Source of the DNA: Treponema sp.
GTDB taxonomy: Bacteria; Spirochaetota; Spirochaetia; Treponematales; Breznakiellaceae
Direction: 5' to 3'
Assembly (NCBI GenBank): GCA_009784995.1
Contig: WQXE01000032.1
Coordinates: 1 to 15,994 of the forward strand
Length of the DNA: 15,994 nt
This document shows positions 6,909 to 14,388 of the stretch, in pieces. Numbering within the stretch: position 1 is the stretch's first letter; every line of letters begins with the position of its first letter. The translations under genes and the position numbers were made by a program. The notes under the pieces were generated by a model. It had not been told where the DNA came from and ran no database searches. It saw only the letters and a program-made list of their open reading frames with translations.

Positions 6909-6935
6909 TATGAAAATAGATACACTATTTGTATA
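6909..6935. promoter_or_regulatory. Inverted repeat, candidate enhancer site for the sigma-54 promoter
   Basis: TATGAAAATAG (6909-6919) and CTATTTGTATA (6925-6935) form an 11-base inverted repeat with 9 of 11 pairs, separated by 5 bases. Centre-to-centre geometry suits a dimeric DNA-binding protein. It lies about 115-140 bases before the predicted sigma-54 start site, a usual distance for enhancer-binding proteins. It is also about 60 bases before the divergent promoter, so it could act on either gene. The surrounding AT-richness weakens the call. Confidence 0.35.
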
Positions 6936-7013
6936 ACACATTTCTTTTATTTTTTCCAGAAAATCACTTAATTCCTTATGTTATATAGAGTTACAAGCGT
7001 TGCTTCCATTGTT

Positions 7014-7043
7014 TTGATGACTTGGCACGCTTTTTGCTATAAT
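7014..7043 (+). promoter_or_regulatory. Possible sigma-70 promoter overlapping the sigma-54 promoter
   Basis: TTGATG (7014-7019), an 18-base spacer and TATAAT (7038-7043) form a fair sigma-70 promoter superimposed on the -24/-12 element. A second TATAAT follows at 7043-7048 without a good -35. If used, the gene would have both basal and sigma-54-dependent transcription, or the two polymerases would compete. Confidence 0.35.
7022..7038 (+). promoter_or_regulatory. Sigma-54 (RpoN) -24/-12 promoter of the sigma factor gene
   Basis: TTGGCACGCTTTTTGCT matches the sigma-54 consensus TTGGCACG-N4-TTGCT at every defined position. The invariant GG (7024-7025) and GC (7036-7037) are exactly 10 bases apart. 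The predicted start site is near 7049, leaving a 23-base leader containing the Shine-Dalgarno site. Sigma-54 promoters need an ATP-hydrolysing enhancer-binding protein, so the gene would be switched on by a specific signal. Confidence 0.75.
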
Positions 7044-7071
7044 ATAATTGCCAGAACGGCTGGAGGGTTAG

Positions 7072-7959
7072 ATGCAGAAGAAAATGTTAAAATCCAATGA
7101 TAATTTGCTTGAAATGTACTATAAGCAGATTAAGGCATTTCCTCTTTTATCATTTGAAGAAGAACTGGAATTATCAAGGCAAATTCAGGAAACTCTGCGT
7201 GATAAAGATGATGATTACATTTTCGAAGGAAACAATTCGGCTTTACATAAATTGGTAAACTCCAATTTAAGGCTTGTAATAAAAATCGCGGGATTATTTA
7301 ATGTACCAGGTATTTCCATTATGGATATGATTCAGGAAGGCAATATTGGATTGATTCACGCCGCGAAAAAATTTGATTTTCGCAAGAATGTTCGTTTTTG
7401 TTCTTACGCTAGCTGGTGGATTCGCCAGTTTATAAGCAGATATATAATCAATAAAAGACGCATGGTTCGTTTACCTGAACGCAAAGAAGAAACACTGCGA
7501 AAAATTCAGCAGACATATCATGTTCTTTGCCAGACTTTGATGCATCAACCCAAGTCCGCTGATATCGCGAAAGAACTTGGTCTTTCTGTTCAGGATGTTG
7601 ATTCATTTGTAAATATATCGGCGGATTCTTTGTCGTTCGAACGGAATATGAATGATGATGAAAATATCAGCGCTGTTGATTTCCATGAAGATTATACATA
7701 TAACCCTGAACGTAATTTGATGAAGCAGGCATCCAAAGATGGTACAATGCGCGTATTAAATAAATTGATGGATAAAGAAAAACGCATTTTAAGTTATCGT
7801 TATCAATTGAATGGATGTGAACGCCACACATTGCGGGAGATAGGAGACAAACTCGATATTTCCCCCGAAACTGTACGTCAGATTGAACAAAGAGCGCTTA
7901 AAAAAATTCGCAATCACGCGAACGAACTGCGCGAATGTCTTTACGAAGAGGCGATGTAA
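7072..7959 (+). CDS. Group 2 sigma-70-family RNA polymerase sigma factor (RpoS/RpoD-like)
   Basis: This 295-residue protein is an alternative sigma factor that would direct RNA polymerase to its own promoter set. Region 1.2 is at about 11-40. Region 2 is at about 58-140, with NLRLVIKIA, DMIQEGNIGLIHAAKKFD, and the -10-recognition segment FCSYASWWIRQFISRYI. Region 3 is at about 141-190, and region 4 is at 228-285 with the helix-turn-helix TLREIGDKLDISPETVRQIEQRALKKIR. The long acidic region 1.1 and the non-conserved insert of the housekeeping RpoD are absent, which places it in group 2 (RpoS-like). The ATG at 7072-7074 is supported by GGAGG (7062-7066). A perfect sigma-54 promoter lies upstream. 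The RNase gene follows after 52 bases. Assignment as an orthologue of RpoS is not possible from sequence inspection alone. Confidence 0.88.
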   Translation: MQKKMLKSNDNLLEMYYKQIKAFPLLSFEEELELSRQIQETLRDKDDDYIFEGNNSALHKLVNSNLRLVIKIAGLFNVPGISIMDMIQEGNIGLIHAAKKFDFRKNVRFCSYASWWIRQFISRYIINKRRMVRLPERKEETLRKIQQTYHVLCQTLMHQPKSADIAKELGLSVQDVDSFVNISADSLSFERNMNDDENISAVDFHEDYTYNPERNLMKQASKDGTMRVLNKLMDKEKRILSYRYQLNGCERHTLREIGDKLDISPETVRQIEQRALKKIRNHANELRECLYEEAM

Positions 7960-7962
7960 GAA

Positions 7963-7980
7963 AGAAGAGTTTGCTCTTTT
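7963..7980 (+). other. Weak hairpin between the sigma factor and RNase genes
   Basis: AGAAGAG (7963-7969) can pair with CTCTTTT (7974-7980) around a TTTG loop (7 pairs, one G-U). The T-run is inside the stem and an A-run follows, so it is not a standard terminator. It could pause transcription or protect the sigma mRNA 3' end. Confidence 0.25.
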
Positions 7981-7999
7981 AAAAAACGTAATAATTTAT

Positions 8000-8005
8000 T
8001 ATAAT
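8000..8005 (+). promoter_or_regulatory. Possible -10 box of the RNase gene, leaderless
   Basis: TATAAT lies 6 bases before the ATG at 8012, and no Shine-Dalgarno site is present. The sequence at -35 spacing (TTTTAA, 7977-7982) is poor, so the gene may instead be reached by read-through from the sigma factor gene 52 bases upstream. Confidence 0.3.
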
Positions 8006-8011
8006 TATCAA

Positions 8012-9901
8012 ATGATAAATGAGAACGCTCTTGTTATATATAAAAATAAACCCGCTATTGTAATAGATCGCGCTGATGGAAAATATACAATTACCCTAAC
8101 AGACGGCGAACAAGTGAAAGTTCGGGATAAAGATATAGAATTAATACACCCCGGACCTGTAAAAAATTTTAGTGAAATCGAAATTGATAATCCGCCGGAA
8201 TCTTCTATTAAAGAAGCGTGGGAACTATTACTGGAAGAAAATGATCCCATGTCTTTAAAGGATCTAACCAATTTAATATTTAGTGAATATAAACCATCAA
8301 CAGCTTTCGCGGTTTATTCCCTGTTAAAAGACGGACTTTATTTTAACGGAACAATCGACGCTATTATACCTCGTAAAAAAGAAGATGTTGAAAACGAAGA
8401 ATCAAAGCGAGGCGAAAAATTACGTGAAACAGAAGAACGATCAGGGTTTATTAACCGAATAAAAGCGTGTTTAAAAAACCCTTCCGGTAATGTTATACAT
8501 TCTGATGATTTTCGTTTTATGCAGGATGTTGAAGCTTTAGCTTTCGGCAAGTCTACAAAGAGTCGTACGTTAAAAGATTTAGGTTTAAGTGAAACGCCGG
8601 AAGACGCGCATAATCTTCTTTTAAAAACAAATTTTTGGACACCGATGGTAAACCCGCATCCTGTTCGTTTTGGTCTTTCTTTAAATAATGCTGTAGTTTG
8701 CCCCGACGCGCCTTTAGCCAATGAACAAAGACAGAATTTGTGTCATTTAAAAGCATTCGCCATTGATAATAGTTGGAGTAACGATCCCGACGACGCGATT
8801 TCATTAACAGAAGAATCGGGGAAGACTATATTTTATGTGCATATAGCCGACCCCGCGTCGAGTATAACATTTGACAGTCCTTGCGAAAAAGAAGCGAAAG
8901 ATCGCGGAGCTACTCTTTATATTCCGGAAGGCACATACCGTATGTTAGCTGACGATTCCATTCCTCTTTTCGCGCTTGGGCTTTCCGGTAAATCACCGGT
9001 GCTTACTTTTAAAATGACAATAGATACAGAAGGTTATGTTATTGATACGGAAATATTTCCTTCTATTGTTAATGTACGCCGTTTAACATACGAACAAGCC
9101 GACAAAGAAATGGAAGAAAATTCAGAAGATGGCGCGATATTACGTTCTCTTTATGATTTAACTCAGAAAATATTTAATCGCAGAGCCGCGCAAGGCGCGA
9201 TAAACATTGAATATTTTGATGTTCATATCTTTGTAGAAAATGAGACAGTAAAAATCGAACAGGAAATACATTGTAAATCCGCGTCTATCGTAAAAGAATG
9301 TATGATAACAGCCGGTGAAGGTACAGGAACATGGGCGGCGTCAAGAGGACTTGCCTTTCCGTATATTAGCCAGGAAATAGAAACACAGCCTGATAACAAA
9401 CAAAAAGATTTGGGCGGCATCGCGGGATCATTTCAGCTTAGGCGCTGCATGAGACCTCGTGTTCTTTCTGTAAAACCAGGACGGCATCAGGGATTGGGAT
9501 TGGAAACATACACACAGGTTACAAGCCCTCTTCGCAGGTACACAGACCTTTTATCGCACATTCAGATACGCAAAGTGCTGCGAGGCGAAAAACCGCTTTC
9601 CGCTGACGACATTTCCATGCGGCTTGGTTTTGGCGAAGCGGCTTCATCAGCGGTTATACACGCCGAAAGAGCGTCAAATAATCACTGGGTAATGGTTTAC
9701 TTGTTAAATAAAATTAACTCCGGCTTTGATGCCATCGCGATTGAAAATAAAGGAAACCGCTGGCTTGTATTAATTCCTTCAATCGCGCTTGAAATTCAAA
9801 TCCCATTGCAAAAAAAAGTATCGCCTAACGAAACGATTAAACTTGTTTTAAAATCTGTAAACATATCCAAAGGTGAAGCTGTTTTTATACACTCGGTTTA
9901 A
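8012..9901 (+). CDS. Exoribonuclease II-family (RNB domain) protein
   Basis: This 629-residue protein is a 3'-to-5' exoribonuclease of the RNase II/R superfamily acting in mRNA decay or RNA trimming. The RNB catalytic signature IDNSWSNDPDDAIS gives Asp252, Asp258, Asp260 and Asp261 with the same spacing as the four active-site aspartates of E. coli RNase II. VTSPLRRYTDL (from Ser505) holds the conserved Arg508 of the phosphate-binding motif. The first 55 residues (NALVIYKNKPAIVIDRADGKYTITLTDG) look like the small beta-barrel that opens the cyanobacterial-type RNase II, instead of two cold-shock domains. The C-terminus after about 560 is at most a degenerate S1-like barrel. The frame is open back to 7883 inside the sigma gene, but the family start fits the ATG at 8012. 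It may be co-transcribed with the sigma factor gene and ends in a structured terminator. Confidence 0.88.
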   Translation: MINENALVIYKNKPAIVIDRADGKYTITLTDGEQVKVRDKDIELIHPGPVKNFSEIEIDNPPESSIKEAWELLLEENDPMSLKDLTNLIFSEYKPSTAFAVYSLLKDGLYFNGTIDAIIPRKKEDVENEESKRGEKLRETEERSGFINRIKACLKNPSGNVIHSDDFRFMQDVEALAFGKSTKSRTLKDLGLSETPEDAHNLLLKTNFWTPMVNPHPVRFGLSLNNAVVCPDAPLANEQRQNLCHLKAFAIDNSWSNDPDDAISLTEESGKTIFYVHIADPASSITFDSPCEKEAKDRGATLYIPEGTYRMLADDSIPLFALGLSGKSPVLTFKMTIDTEGYVIDTEIFPSIVNVRRLTYEQADKEMEENSEDGAILRSLYDLTQKIFNRRAAQGAINIEYFDVHIFVENETVKIEQEIHCKSASIVKECMITAGEGTGTWAASRGLAFPYISQEIETQPDNKQKDLGGIAGSFQLRRCMRPRVLSVKPGRHQGLGLETYTQVTSPLRRYTDLLSHIQIRKVLRGEKPLSADDISMRLGFGEAASSAVIHAERASNNHWVMVYLLNKINSGFDAIAIENKGNRWLVLIPSIALEIQIPLQKKVSPNETIKLVLKSVNISKGEAVFIHSV

Positions 9902-9907
9902 TTGGAA

Positions 9908-9949
9908 TCCGCGCATACCAAAGGTATGAAAAATCCGCGGACATTTTTT
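9908..9949 (+). terminator. Two-part stem terminator after the RNase gene
   Basis: An outer stem TCCGCG/CGCGGA (9908-9913 with 9936-9941) encloses a hairpin CATACC-AAA-GGTATG (9914-9928) and a 7-base bulge. T6 (9944-9949) follows on the plus strand. It terminates the RNase transcript seven bases after its stop codon. The T-run touches the stop codon of the convergent helicase gene. The minus strand lacks a T-run after the stem. Confidence 0.65.
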
Positions 9950-12900
9950 CACCAGCAAACAAGTTTTCCCCTGTCGCTTACAAACCCCTGATTAGTAAAG
10001 AATTTTGCAAACTCGCTTTTGTCAGCGTCCTGATTATTTATTTTTTCCAATACTATTTTATTTTGCGGCATTATCTTTCTTGTACGGGGTATTTTTAACA
10101 TTTCAATTAATCGCTCTATGTCCGGATCATCTGTTTTAATTAAAATTTGGAGTTCTTTGCCTGTTTTTGTAGACATTGCAAGAAGATTTGAACCTTTATA
10201 ATAAAGTCTGTTACCTGAGCTTCTTGGGCATAACTTGTATTGGTTATTGGAAAAATCTATATCTAATCCCGCGGGGTTCGCGGGGTCCGCGGCATTCATC
10301 CAGAAAAATTCGTTAAAACTTTCTGCTTTTTCAAGATCGGAAGCGATCGAGGGAGACGCGAACTGTAAAGAATTAACCCCCGCGAAAAAGCGTCCTGTAA
10401 CAAGTTCGCCGGCGAGTTCCATCCGCCGCATGGTAGGAAGCAGTTTTGACCATGATAAAACAGAGGATTCGTATTCCAAAAACGGACGGCATAAAATTCC
10501 CCAGCGGCTTAGTAAAAGTCGTACACGATCCCGGTTAAGAGCGTCTTCTTCGATAGGATCGACAGAATGTTCGTTTGTTAAAAGCGAAAACCAGTTACCG
10601 TGTACAGGCGCTCCGCCTTTCCAGCGGTTTTTTAACGCGCTTGGAATTTTCGGCTTACGTCCAAACGAATAATTGTTATTATGAATTTGCGAAATCTCTA
10701 TCTCTTTTGGAATAAAGCCGTGTTCAATACCCCTTCTTACAGGATCAAAAGAATCCGCGGTTAAATTACCTTTCCAAACTTCATCCCACAAAGATTCTGT
10801 GCAGGTACGGCTGTCTGTATTTAATTCGTTTTTTATTTCCCAAAAATCACGCGGACGGTTAAAAAAAGCTGTTGTTATTAATTTTTCCATCATGTTATTT
10901 GTTTCAGTATTTTTTTGGTTTTCAAAAGCCAGTTCCAAATCTTCCGGATGACAAAAACTTATTTTTTCTTTTCCGCCTGTTCCATACCAAACAAGATTTC
11001 CTTCGCGTATTTGTTTATTTAATTTTTCAGGATCGTACGAAGAGTTTCTTGCATAAAATATTTCTGTTTCCCATAATTTAGCGGCGGCACTCCAAACCTG
11101 TAGATTATTTTTGAAAATCGAATCATCATTGCCGCCTAATCCGTGTTTGAGCGCAAGGAAGGGAATAATTAACGAAGATGGGCGTTCTTTAATTTCCGCT
11201 CTCGCTTTTTTGCGCGAAAGACGCAAAAGCATTTCTAGATTTTCTCTATCGCATATTAAAAAAGTTCGCGATGTTTCATTTGCCGTGTCTTCACAGATAA
11301 TATCATTAAAAACTTCGTCAACTTCTACAAGCGCGTTAATAGCGTCTTCTGTTTCACTTATTGATGTACCGAATATTTTGCTTATTTGCTCTTTGGAAAT
11401 TGGTCCTTCGTAACGCAGCCATTGACCAAGTATACTTAAAGGTTCGTTATTCCACGTTTCTTCCAATTCACTGTGAACAATTGACGCGATTTTCGCGCCG
11501 TTTCGTGTAATTGTTTTTATTTTTTGTGTATCGATTGTATTTATTATTTCCCGCGGCATGAAAGAACATATAGATTCCCATTCGTCTAAAGGTATCGCGA
11601 TTCTTTCTTTTACCCATTCAACAAGTGAGCGTTCATTATCAGGCGCGTATCCATATTTTTCCCTGCGCAATCTTGAAACAAAATCTTCTATTGTTGATCT
11701 TTTTAAGACAGGGCGCAGTGAAGCGTTGTTTATAGCTTCTTCGATAACTTTATCGGAAAGGGTTGCCGATTTAGAGCCTATTAAATCTTTACGTTCGTCA
11801 TATTCATATACGAAACTGTCTGTTTCTGCTCTTACGACATCATTGGAAAAAGGACTTGGGATACTGGTTTGAAAAAACGATAACGTTATTTCGCCGTTAT
11901 TCATGGAAGAAATCAAATCGTTAAACCCCGTCATGTCGAATGTGTCGATAAGGCAGCTTCGCCACGCTTCTGTTGTTACCGGAAACCCGTCTTCTTCCAT
12001 GACTGCGTCAAAAAGGCGTTTTGATCTTTGGCGCATGAGCCAAAGCGGAGTGCGCTTGCCAAACGGCGCTTTTGGAAGTAAAAGACTGCGTTCGGCAGCT
12101 TCGCGGAATGCCGCGCCAAAAATACCGGAGCTTTCAAGGCGGTTTCTGAAAAACCTCTGCGCTCTTGTGATACCGCCTGTATCGCAATTTTCTAGTGACA
12201 AAAGCGCTTTTCTGAATATTTCTTCTATATGGTGCCCTGTTTCTTCGATACCGAGATTTGGTAGTAAAAATAAAATATTGTCATCTGTAGAAAAAGAAGC
12301 TACTCGCAGTTTTATTGTTTCTTCAAGTTCAGTACTTAAAGCGAGTGAAAGCGGATAATTTATTTGTCCGCCTCTGAAACTGTGGACTACTACGGAACAA
12401 AAATCCTTGTTTTGTTCGTTTCCTTTTATTATTTCTATAATAATATTTTTATTGTCAGATAACGGAAGTCCTCTTTGCGCCGCGCCTTGCAGTTTTAAAA
12501 AATTACTAAGTGAGTTGTACGCGCATGTTGGAAGGTCTGATGTTATATTGCCGCTTTTATTAAATTCTTCCAGTATTAAAAGTAATTTTTTAGTTAAATT
12601 GATACTTCTGAATTGTGCGTCCGCTTTCCAGAACGGAATATAATCAGACCTTTTTTCAAGTGGTGTAACTTCTACAGATTCATCGCTAATACTGTCTATC
12701 CGCCAGCCTCTCGCGCCAAAATCAAAATGATCGCCGACTCGTCTTTCCCAGACAAACTCTTCGTCAAGCTCTCCTATTTTTGTTCTGTCAGGAAGCCTTA
12801 TTGAATATAAACCGCGGTTTGTTATAACTCCGCTGGATGTATAGAGCAGGGTAGTAGTTCCATCCATTATACCGATAGTTCCTTCCGCGTCTTCAAGCCA

Positions 12901-14388
12901 AAGCCGCTGTTTTACATCACGCAATCTGGATTTACTGTTAAGGTTTTCTTTTGATGAAAGCCCCGCGAGCATTCTTATAACACGTTTATATGAATCGTAA
13001 TTAAGATTTCTAAAAATATAAAAAGTTTTTATAAGTTCATAAAGTTCTTCGATATTTCTGTCTTTTTCCGAACAAAGAGCGAGTACCAATTGCGCGAGTA
13101 TATCCTGCGGATTTTCGATAGGAAAAATTTCTTCTATATCTCTTTCTTCAACAGCGTTTTTTATGGCGGCAGCTACTAAAAGATCTTTTCCGTGAAACGC
13201 GAAAAGTTTTCCTTTGCTTGTTTGCCCAACGCTGTGGCCAGCTCTTCCTATCCGTTGTAAAACCTGCGACACATTGCCGGGGCTTCCCGCGAGAATAACT
13301 TCGTTTATGTCGCCGATGTCGATACCAAGTTCCAATGAAGCGGTTGCCACAACACATGGAAGTATTCCTTGAGCGAGTCCTTTTTCTACGCTGCGTCTTA
13401 GTTCTTTCGCGAGAGAGCCGTGGTGAGGAAACGCGATCGCTCCTTTAAGATCCCGTCCTGTCGGGTTTCCGTTACGCGCGAAAAATATGGCGCCTTCCTG
13501 ATTAATTAAATGGCAAAGACGCTCCGCTCTTTTTCGCGATTCCGCGAATACAAGTAAAGTCGCTCCTTCCCAAATTCGTTTTAAAACATAATTGATTAAC
13601 GGAGTATAACGGCTCGCGAAATTCGCGTTATTATTAAATATATATGTGTCTGTATCTTCTGTTTGTTCCAAAGAAGTAATATCTGGAAACTCAACATTAA
13701 ACTCTATTTTCTTTAAAGCGGGTGGAGAAACAATATGAACATTTTTTCCTATAAATTCCGCTGTTACTTGCGGATTGCGGACAGTCGCGGAAAGACTTAT
13801 TCGCTGAAAATTACCGGCAAGCAAAAAAAGCCTTTCTATCTGGCAGGAAAGATAGGCGCCTCTTTTATTTCCGATTATCGCGTGTACTTCGTCTATAATT
13901 AAACATTTAACATTCGATAATACCTGTCTGCCTTTTGGATTTAATAAAATGATCGCGAGGCTTTCGGGAGTAAGAACAAGGATTGACGGAGGTTTAATAA
14001 AAAACTTTCTGCGCGCGGATTGCGGTGTGTCGCCTGACCTTGTTTCCACGCGAACGGGTGGAAAAGTTAGACCTTCTTTTTCAAACCGTGTTTTTATCGC
14101 GGCTAAGGGTAAAAGTAAATTGCGTTTAATATCTTCGTTTAACGCTTTAAGGGGAGAAACATAAATTACAGATAATTTTTCCGCTGGGTATTCATTTCTG
14201 CAAAATCGTGAAATAGCCGAAAGAAAAGCGGTAAGAGTTTTACCGCTTCCTGTGGGAGCCAGTGCCAGTACATTTTCGCCGCGTTCGATTAGGGGCCATG
14301 CTTCGGCTTGTACAGGCGTGGGGTTTTCGAATGTTTCTGCAAACCACGAGCGGATTATTGGATGAAATGTATCCGGTAGTTTACCCAA
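9949..14388 (-). CDS. lhr: Full-length Lhr superfamily 2 helicase
   Basis: This 1479-residue ATP-dependent helicase is of the long Lhr type (E. coli Lhr is about 1540). The family translocates 3' to 5' on single-stranded DNA and is linked to DNA repair. The motor shows FHPIIRSWF and TPVQAEAWP at the start, Walker A APTGSGKT (44-51), YVSPLKAL, TRSGDTP, LVLTPESL, DEVH (166-169), SAT (200-202), LLVFAESRKRAE, HHGSL, VVATASLELGIDIGD and QRIGRAGH (378-385). Winged-helix and Lhr-core domains follow to about 850, then the long C-terminal extension of unassigned helical/winged-helix segments. The start is a TTG (14386-14388): the frame has a TAG four codons upstream and the family's conserved opening starts at residue 8, so no ATG is available. 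It overlaps the last codons of oadA by 8 bases, and no Shine-Dalgarno site is visible, so translation is probably coupled. No frameshift or truncation is seen. Confidence 0.93.
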   Translation of the reverse strand: MGKLPDTFHPIIRSWFAETFENPTPVQAEAWPLIERGENVLALAPTGSGKTLTAFLSAISRFCRNEYPAEKLSVIYVSPLKALNEDIKRNLLLPLAAIKTRFEKEGLTFPPVRVETRSGDTPQSARRKFFIKPPSILVLTPESLAIILLNPKGRQVLSNVKCLIIDEVHAIIGNKRGAYLSCQIERLFLLAGNFQRISLSATVRNPQVTAEFIGKNVHIVSPPALKKIEFNVEFPDITSLEQTEDTDTYIFNNNANFASRYTPLINYVLKRIWEGATLLVFAESRKRAERLCHLINQEGAIFFARNGNPTGRDLKGAIAFPHHGSLAKELRRSVEKGLAQGILPCVVATASLELGIDIGDINEVILAGSPGNVSQVLQRIGRAGHSVGQTSKGKLFAFHGKDLLVAAAIKNAVEERDIEEIFPIENPQDILAQLVLALCSEKDRNIEELYELIKTFYIFRNLNYDSYKRVIRMLAGLSSKENLNSKSRLRDVKQRLWLEDAEGTIGIMDGTTTLLYTSSGVITNRGLYSIRLPDRTKIGELDEEFVWERRVGDHFDFGARGWRIDSISDESVEVTPLEKRSDYIPFWKADAQFRSINLTKKLLLILEEFNKSGNITSDLPTCAYNSLSNFLKLQGAAQRGLPLSDNKNIIIEIIKGNEQNKDFCSVVVHSFRGGQINYPLSLALSTELEETIKLRVASFSTDDNILFLLPNLGIEETGHHIEEIFRKALLSLENCDTGGITRAQRFFRNRLESSGIFGAAFREAAERSLLLPKAPFGKRTPLWLMRQRSKRLFDAVMEEDGFPVTTEAWRSCLIDTFDMTGFNDLISSMNNGEITLSFFQTSIPSPFSNDVVRAETDSFVYEYDERKDLIGSKSATLSDKVIEEAINNASLRPVLKRSTIEDFVSRLRREKYGYAPDNERSLVEWVKERIAIPLDEWESICSFMPREIINTIDTQKIKTITRNGAKIASIVHSELEETWNNEPLSILGQWLRYEGPISKEQISKIFGTSISETEDAINALVEVDEVFNDIICEDTANETSRTFLICDRENLEMLLRLSRKKARAEIKERPSSLIIPFLALKHGLGGNDDSIFKNNLQVWSAAAKLWETEIFYARNSSYDPEKLNKQIREGNLVWYGTGGKEKISFCHPEDLELAFENQKNTETNNMMEKLITTAFFNRPRDFWEIKNELNTDSRTCTESLWDEVWKGNLTADSFDPVRRGIEHGFIPKEIEISQIHNNNYSFGRKPKIPSALKNRWKGGAPVHGNWFSLLTNEHSVDPIEEDALNRDRVRLLLSRWGILCRPFLEYESSVLSWSKLLPTMRRMELAGELVTGRFFAGVNSLQFASPSIASDLEKAESFNEFFWMNAADPANPAGLDIDFSNNQYKLCPRSSGNRLYYKGSNLLAMSTKTGKELQILIKTDDPDIERLIEMLKIPRTRKIMPQNKIVLEKINNQDADKSEFAKFFTNQGFVSDRGKLVCW

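Noticed and set aside
7883..8011. N-terminal extension of the RNase into the sigma factor gene
   Set aside because: It would overlap the sigma factor's helix-turn-helix region in another frame, reads as a low-complexity basic tail, and the family's N-terminal barrel starts at 8012.
10235..12643. Plus-strand open frames of 70 to 150 codons opposite lhr
   Set aside because: They have no start signals or recognisable domains and arise from the codon bias of the long helicase gene on the other strand.
13148..13357. 69-codon Arg/Cys-rich minus-strand frame inside lhr
   Set aside because: It is an out-of-frame reading of helicase motifs V-VI and has no independent start signal.
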